Shown here: positions 57,317 through 64,000 of the stretch, one piece after another
How positions within the stretch are numbered: position 1 is the stretch's first letter
Layout: each line of letters opens with the position of its first letter
NCBI GenBank assembly: GCA_965200095.1
Contig: OZ241350.1
Location: 930,001-994,000, forward strand
Source of the DNA: JANQOH01 sp965200095
GTDB lineage: Bacteria > Pseudomonadota > Alphaproteobacteria > UBA7887
DNA length: 64,000 nucleotides
Direction of reading: 5' to 3'
Notes under the pieces: generated by a model
Database searches by the model: none
Told to the model about the DNA's origin: nothing
The model's input: the letters and a program-made list of their open reading frames with translations, nothing else
Position numbers and translations under genes: made by a program

Positions 57317-58971
57317 CGTCGTTCCCGCGAAAGAGCGTGCGAAGAAACCCGACGGCGTTACAAACACTCGTCATTCCCGCGAAAGCGGGAATCCGTTGCG
57401 CCGTAAGAACACCGGGTCGACATTGCGGACGACCGCCTCCGGATTCCCGCTTCCGCGGGAATGACGAATTATTGTCTTCTGCGCCGCCGAATTCCTCGGC
57501 GGTGGGAGACGGCGACCCTCCGATAATTCTTCGTCATTCCCGCGAAAGAGCGCGTGAGGAAGTCGGACAGCGTTACAAATACTCGTCATTCCCGCGGAAG
57601 AGCGTGCGAAGAAACCCGACAGCGTTACAAACACTCGTCATTCCCGCGAAAGCGGGAATCCGTCGCGGCGCTCCCGCAAGAACACCGCGCCGATATTGCG
57701 GACGGCCGCCTCCGGATTCCCGCTTTCGCGGGAATGACTGAAGAGTGGTGCGGCCTTTCAATTTCTTCACACGCTCCTTCCCGGGAATGACGAGTGTTAT
57801 TGACGGGTTATTGTCTTCTGCGCCGCCGAATTCCTCGGCGCGACGGGAGACGGCAACCACCCGACAATACCTCGTCATTCCCGCGAAAGCGGGAATCCAT
57901 TGCGCCGTAGGAACACCGGGCCGATATTGCGGACAACCGCATCCGGATTCCCGCTTTCGCGGGAAAGACGAAGAGTGGTGCGGCCTTTCAATTTCTTCAC
58001 ACACTCCTTCCCGGGAATGACGAGTGTTATTGGCGAGTTATTGTCTCTTGCGCCGCCGAGTTCCTCGGCGCGACGGGAGACGGCAACCACCCGACAATAC
58101 CTCGTCATTCCCGCGAAAGCGGGAATCCGTTGCGCCGTAAGAACACCGGGCCGACATTGCGGACGACCGCCGCCGGATTCCCGCTTTCGCGGGAATGACG
58201 AATTGTTGTCTTCTGCGCCGCCGAATTCCTCGGCGCGGTGGGAAACGGCAATCCTCCGATAATTCTTCGTCATTCCCGCGAAAGCGGGAATCCGTTGCGC
58301 CGTAAGAACACCGGGCCGATATTGCGGGCGATCGCCTCCGGATTCCCGCTTTCGCGGGAATGACGAATTGTTGTCTTCTGCGCCGCCGAATTCCTCGGCG
58401 CGGTGGGAGACGACACCCCTCCGATAATACTTCCTCATTCCCGCGAAGGAGTATGTGAAAAAACCCGACAGCGTTACAAACACTCGTCATTCCCGCGAAA
58501 GCGGGAATCCGTTGCGGCGTAAGAACACCGGGTCGACATTGCGGGCGGCCGCCGCCGGATTCCCGCTTTCGCGGGAATGACGAAGAGTGGTGCGGCCTTT
58601 CATTTTCTTCACACGCTCCTTCGCGGGAATAGACGAGTGTTATTGGCGGGTTATTGTCTTCTGCGCCGCCGGGTTCCTCGGCGCGACGGGAGACGGCAAC
58701 CCTCCGATAATTCTTCGTCATTCCCGCGAAAGCGGGAATCCGTCGCGCCGTAAGAACGCCGGGCCGACATTGCGGACGGCCGCCTCCGGATTCCCGCTTT
58801 CGCGGGAATGACGAAGAGTGGTGCGGCCTTTCAATTTCTTCACACGCTCCTTCCCGGGAATGACGAGTGTTTGTAACGCTGTTCAATTTCTTCACACACT
58901 CCTTCGCGGGAATAGACGAGTGTTATTGCCGAATTATTGCCTTTTGCGCCGCCGAACCCTTCGGCGCGGTG
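57317..58971. repeat. dRS3-like composite repeat array 5, 1.65 kb
   Basis: The largest array. The stem-loop module CGCCGCCGAATTCCTCGGCG recurs at 57481, 57821, 58051, 58216, 58381, 58664 and 58947, i.e. steps of 340, 230, 165, 165, 283 and 283 bases. Equal steps show that blocks of 165 and 283 bases were duplicated in tandem. Between them are inverted CGTCATTCCCGCGAAAGCGG pairs about 105 bases long and TTTCTTCACACGCTC modules. No gene is present; frames with LRIPAFAGMT are spurious. Confidence 0.9.
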
Positions 58972-59092
58972 GGACTTGCGTCCCGGAGCGTTCCTCGCCA
59001 CCCTCGGGCGTCCCCCCGGCTGCGCCGACCCCGGAAAGCCGCGCCATGCCATACCGCCGCCCGCCCTTTCGCGACCCTCGCGCCGGACGCCG

Positions 59093-60411
59093 ATGGGCGC
59101 GCTGACCGCGCGGCCCGGCGGCGCCCTCGGCGGCGAGATCGCGGTCCCCGGCGACAAGTCGATCTCTCACCGCGCGCTCATGCTCGGCGCGCTCGCCGCC
59201 GGGCGCAGCCGCATCGAGGGCTTGCTCGAGGCCGAAGACACGCTGGCGACCGCGGCGGCCATGCGCGCCCTCGGCGCCCGCATCGAGCGCACGGGCCCCG
59301 GCGCGTGGCGCATCGACGGCCCCGGACTGGGCGGCCTGACCCCCCCCGACGACGTGCTCGATTTCGGGAACAGCGGCACCGGCGCGCGCCTCGCCGCCGG
59401 CATCGTCGCCGGCCACCCCATCCGTGCGGTCCTTACCGGCGACGCCTCGCTGCGGCGCCGGCCCATGACGCGCATCGTCGAACCCCTCGCGTCGATGGGG
59501 GCGATGTTCGACACGGCGCCCGGCGGGCGCCTCCCCATGACCGTGCGCGGCGCCGCGCCGCCGCACCCCGTCCGCTACCGCCTTCCCGTCGCCTCCGCCC
59601 AGGTCAAGTCCGCCGTCCTCCTCGCCGGACTGTCCGCCCCCGGCGTCACCGGCGTCGTCGAACCGGCGCCGACGCGCGACCACACCGAGCGCCTCCTGCG
59701 CGCTTTCGGCGCCGAGGTCTCCGTCGTCGACGGCGAGGACGGCCGCGCCATCGGCGTCGCCGGAGAGCCGGAACTCGCGCCCTGCGATCTCGCGATCCCC
59801 GGCGACCCGTCTTCCGCGGCCTTCCCCATCGTCGCCGCGCTGCTCGTTCCGGGCTCCGAGATCGCCGTCGTCGGGGTATCGCTGAATCCGCTGCGCACCG
59901 GGCTTTACGACACTTTGGCGGAAATGGGCGCGGATATCCGGCTCGTCCCGCGCGGCGAGCGTTGCGGCGAGCCGGTGGGCGACATCGTGGCGCGCGCCTC
60001 GACATTGTCCGGCGTCGTCGCGCCGGCGGCGCGCGCGCCGCGCACCATCGACGAATATCCCGCCCTCGCGGTCGCCGCGGCGTGTGCGCGCGGCGAAAGC
60101 CGTTTCGAGGGGATCGGCGAATTGCGCCACAAGGAAAGCGACCGCGCCGCGGCGATCGCGAACGGCCTCGCCGCGGCCGGCGTGTCCGCGCGCGTCGAGG
60201 GCGACCGACTCGTCATCGACGGCTGCGGCGGTCCGCCGCCCGGCGGCGCCTGCGCCGCGGCTTGCGGAGACCACCGCATCGCCATGGCCTTCCTCGTTCT
60301 CGGCCTTGCCGCCGAACGGCCCGTGGGCATCGACGACGACGCCGCGATCGGCACCAGTTTCCCGGGTTTCGCGGCGCTGATGCGAAGCGTCGGCGCGTCG
60401 ATCGGCGCCGC

Positions 60412-60415
<4 letters not shown>
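59093..60415 (+). CDS. aroA: 3-phosphoshikimate 1-carboxyvinyltransferase (EPSP synthase)
   Basis: 440 aa from ATG 59093. Sixth step of the shikimate pathway. Landmarks: IAVPGDKSISHRALMLGALAAG (about 16-37), FGNSGTGARLAAGI (about 91-104), LTGDASLRRRPM, RLPVASAQVKSAVLLAGL, TRDHTERLL, IPGDPSSAAF and the closing KESDRAAAIANGL and GDHRIAMAF. It has the N-terminal motif LxAxPG and insertion pattern of the alphaproteobacterial type. ATG at 60412 of cmk overlaps its stop. Confidence 0.96.
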
Positions 60416-62883
<2,468 letters not shown>

Positions 62884-62929
62884 ACGAAGCGCCCCGCCCC
62901 GGCAGGCGCGCGTCGAGGCGTGCGCGGCG

Positions 62930-63376
62930 TCAGCGCCGCCGGGCGAAGAAGTCCCGAAGCAACCGCGCCGCCTCGCTTTCGGCGATGCCGCCATAGACCT
63001 CCGGCCGGTGGCGGCAGTCGCGCCGCGCGTAAAGACGCGGTCCGTTGTCGACCCCGCCGCCCTTCTCGTCGGCGCACCCGTAATAGAGGCGGCGGATGCG
63101 CGCGAAAGACGCCGCCTGGGCGCACATCGGACAGGGTTCGAGGGTGACGTAGAGGTCGCACCCCGCGAGCCGCGGCGAGCCGAGCGCCGCCGCGGCGGCG
63201 CGCAGGGCGAGCATTTCGGCGTGAGCGGTGGGGTCCGACAACGCTTCGGTGCGGTTGCCCGCCGCCGCCAGCGGCGCGCCGTCGCGGCCCACGACCACGG
63301 CGCCCACCGGCACTTCGCCCCGCGCGCCCGCGGCGCGCGCCAGCGCCAGCGCCTTCGCCATGGGGTCGTTGTTCAT
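62930..63376 (-). CDS. tadA: tRNA-specific adenosine deaminase
   Basis: 148 aa. Makes inosine at the wobble position of tRNA-Arg(ACG). Cytidine-deaminase fold: PTAHAEMLALRAAAAALG (HAE, zinc His and catalytic Glu, about 49-60), LYVTLEPCPMCAQAASFARIRRLYYGC (PCxxC zinc cysteines, about 75-101), and the N-terminal GEVPVGAVVVGRDG. The C-terminal REVYGG-type tail is shortened to HRPEVYGG. Convergent with rpsA, divergent from the amidotransferase gene with 29 bases between the starts. Confidence 0.94.
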   Translation of the reverse strand: MNNDPMAKALALARAAGARGEVPVGAVVVGRDGAPLAAAGNRTEALSDPTAHAEMLALRAAAAALGSPRLAGCDLYVTLEPCPMCAQAASFARIRRLYYGCADEKGGGVDNGPRLYARRDCRHRPEVYGGIAESEAARLLRDFFARRR

Positions 63377-63405
63377 AAGCCCCTCTATAGCCTATCGTCC
63401 GCGCC

Positions 63406-64000
63406 ATGGCCGAACGACACGACCGACGGCCGCTGATCGGCGTGACGCTCGACAGCGAACCCGCCGGCGGTTACTCGAAATTCCCCTGGTACGCCCTGCG
63501 GCGGAACTATGCCGGCGCGCTTCATGCCGCCGGCGCGCTCGCCGTCGCCCTGCCGCACGAACCGGACACGGCGGCGGATTTCGTCGGACGCCTCGACGGC
63601 CTGGTCGTCAGCGGCGGCGCGTTCGATGTCGACCCGGCGCTGTTCGGCGCCGCAACCCGCCACGACAGCGTGACGACGAAGGACCGCCGCACCGCCTTCG
63701 AACTCGCCGCCGCGCGCGCCGCGCTCGCCGCGGACAAGCCGCTGCTCGGCATCTGCGGCGGCGCGCAGCTGCTCAACGTCGCGCTGGGAGGAACGCTGAT
63801 CCAGCATATCCCGGACGCCGTGCCCGACGCCCTCGAACACGAACAGCCCAACCCTCGCGACGAGCCGGGGCACATGGTTTCGCTGCTCCCCGGCGCCCGG
63901 CTGCGCGAGATCGCCGGCGTCGACGCGCTCGCCGTCAACAGCGCCCACCACCAGGCGGTGGCGGAGCCCGCGCCGGACCTGCGCGTCAACGCGACCGCGC
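63406..64000 (+). CDS. Gamma-glutamyl-GABA hydrolase-like class I glutamine amidotransferase (partial)
   Basis: At least 198 aa; the gene runs off the right edge. Peptidase C26/PuuD-type: PLIGVTLDSEPAGGYSKFPWYALRRNYAGALHAAGA, LDGLVVSGGAFDVDP, and the nucleophile elbow LLGICGGAQLLNVALGGTLIQ (Cys about 122), then VNSAHHQAV with the catalytic His. It would hydrolyse gamma-glutamyl bonds, for example in putrescine breakdown. Neighbouring polyamine genes are not visible. Confidence 0.9.
   Translation, partial: MAERHDRRPLIGVTLDSEPAGGYSKFPWYALRRNYAGALHAAGALAVALPHEPDTAADFVGRLDGLVVSGGAFDVDPALFGAATRHDSVTTKDRRTAFELAAARAALAADKPLLGICGGAQLLNVALGGTLIQHIPDAVPDALEHEQPNPRDEPGHMVSLLPGARLREIAGVDALAVNSAHHQAVAEPAPDLRVNATA

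Noticed and set aside
57317..58971. Possible CRISPR array, because a short palindrome recurs many times
   Set aside because: Spacing is irregular (165-340 bases), the intervening sequence is itself repeated, units occur in both orientations, and no cas gene is present.

Overview
The window reads as one stretch of chromosome from a very GC-rich alphaproteobacterium, most likely Rhodospirillales-like. The evidence is gene order and family content: rpsF-rpsR-rplI, etfB-etfA-3-hydroxyacyl-CoA dehydrogenase, efp next to a suhB relative, a MotA/MotB/OmpA-like trio, aroA-cmk-rpsA and panB, together with Tat-exported TRAP and ABC binding proteins. No rRNA, tRNA, CRISPR array, transposase or phage gene was found. 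The species is inference.

Layout. 1-3.1 kb is accessory DNA: two tandem copies of a cassette made of a YwgA/SocA-like protein, a type I restriction HsdS-like specificity protein and a small conserved protein. The first copy is decaying and the second is intact. No hsdM or hsdR lies in the window. 3.1-17.1 kb is mostly housekeeping: a DadA-like oxidoreductase, Cfa, ribosomal proteins, the electron-transfer flavoprotein, an energised envelope complex (MotA/TolQ-like, MotB/OmpA-like, OmpA-like and a coiled-coil protein), a degenerate SuhB relative, EF-P and a TRAP binding protein. 17.4-20.2 kb holds a D-aminoacylase-like amidohydrolase and a MetE-like protein.

20.7-26.9 kb is a run of seven exported or lipidated proteins: two LpoB/CsgG-like, one COG3014-like, YcfL, a glycine-zipper protein, an inverse-autotransporter-like barrel and a double-DUF4189 lipoprotein. 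It opens with a run of 21 C that probably makes the first gene switchable. 28-34 kb carries a glutathione transferase, a DUF1330 protein, a quinol-type nitric oxide reductase with an FNR/DNR-type box and its Crp/Fnr regulator, HemW and RdgB. At 34.25-34.48 kb a short gene with a near-perfect promoter and Shine-Dalgarno encodes a 56-aa peptide with a double-glycine-leader-like motif. Next to it is a 989-aa protein that I do not recognise.

37.7-57.2 kb is metabolic: SDRs, PanB, an LLM oxidoreductase, an M48 protease with TPRs, an aminotransferase, FolK, an NYN RNase-like protein, uracil-DNA glycosylase, two tandem malate/lactate dehydrogenases, an ABC binding protein, a CoA transferase, a PhoX/DUF839 protein and a barrel protein. 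59-63 kb holds aroA and then cmk and rpsA in a single uninterrupted reading frame (an apparent Cmk-S1 fusion), followed by tadA and a partial class I glutamine amidotransferase.

Two families of mobile-looking repeats fill the intergenic space. One is a MITE-like element with ends related to GCAATTCTCATTTTGGC. The other is a palindrome fitting ATTCCC-N8-GGGAAT, the pattern of neisserial dRS3, built into composite arrays at 27.3, 40.0, 49.2, 52.2 and 57.3-59.0 kb. The strongest leads are the duplicated YwgA/HsdS cassette, the poly-C envelope operon, the double-glycine peptide, the Cmk-S1 fusion and the orphan 989-aa protein.
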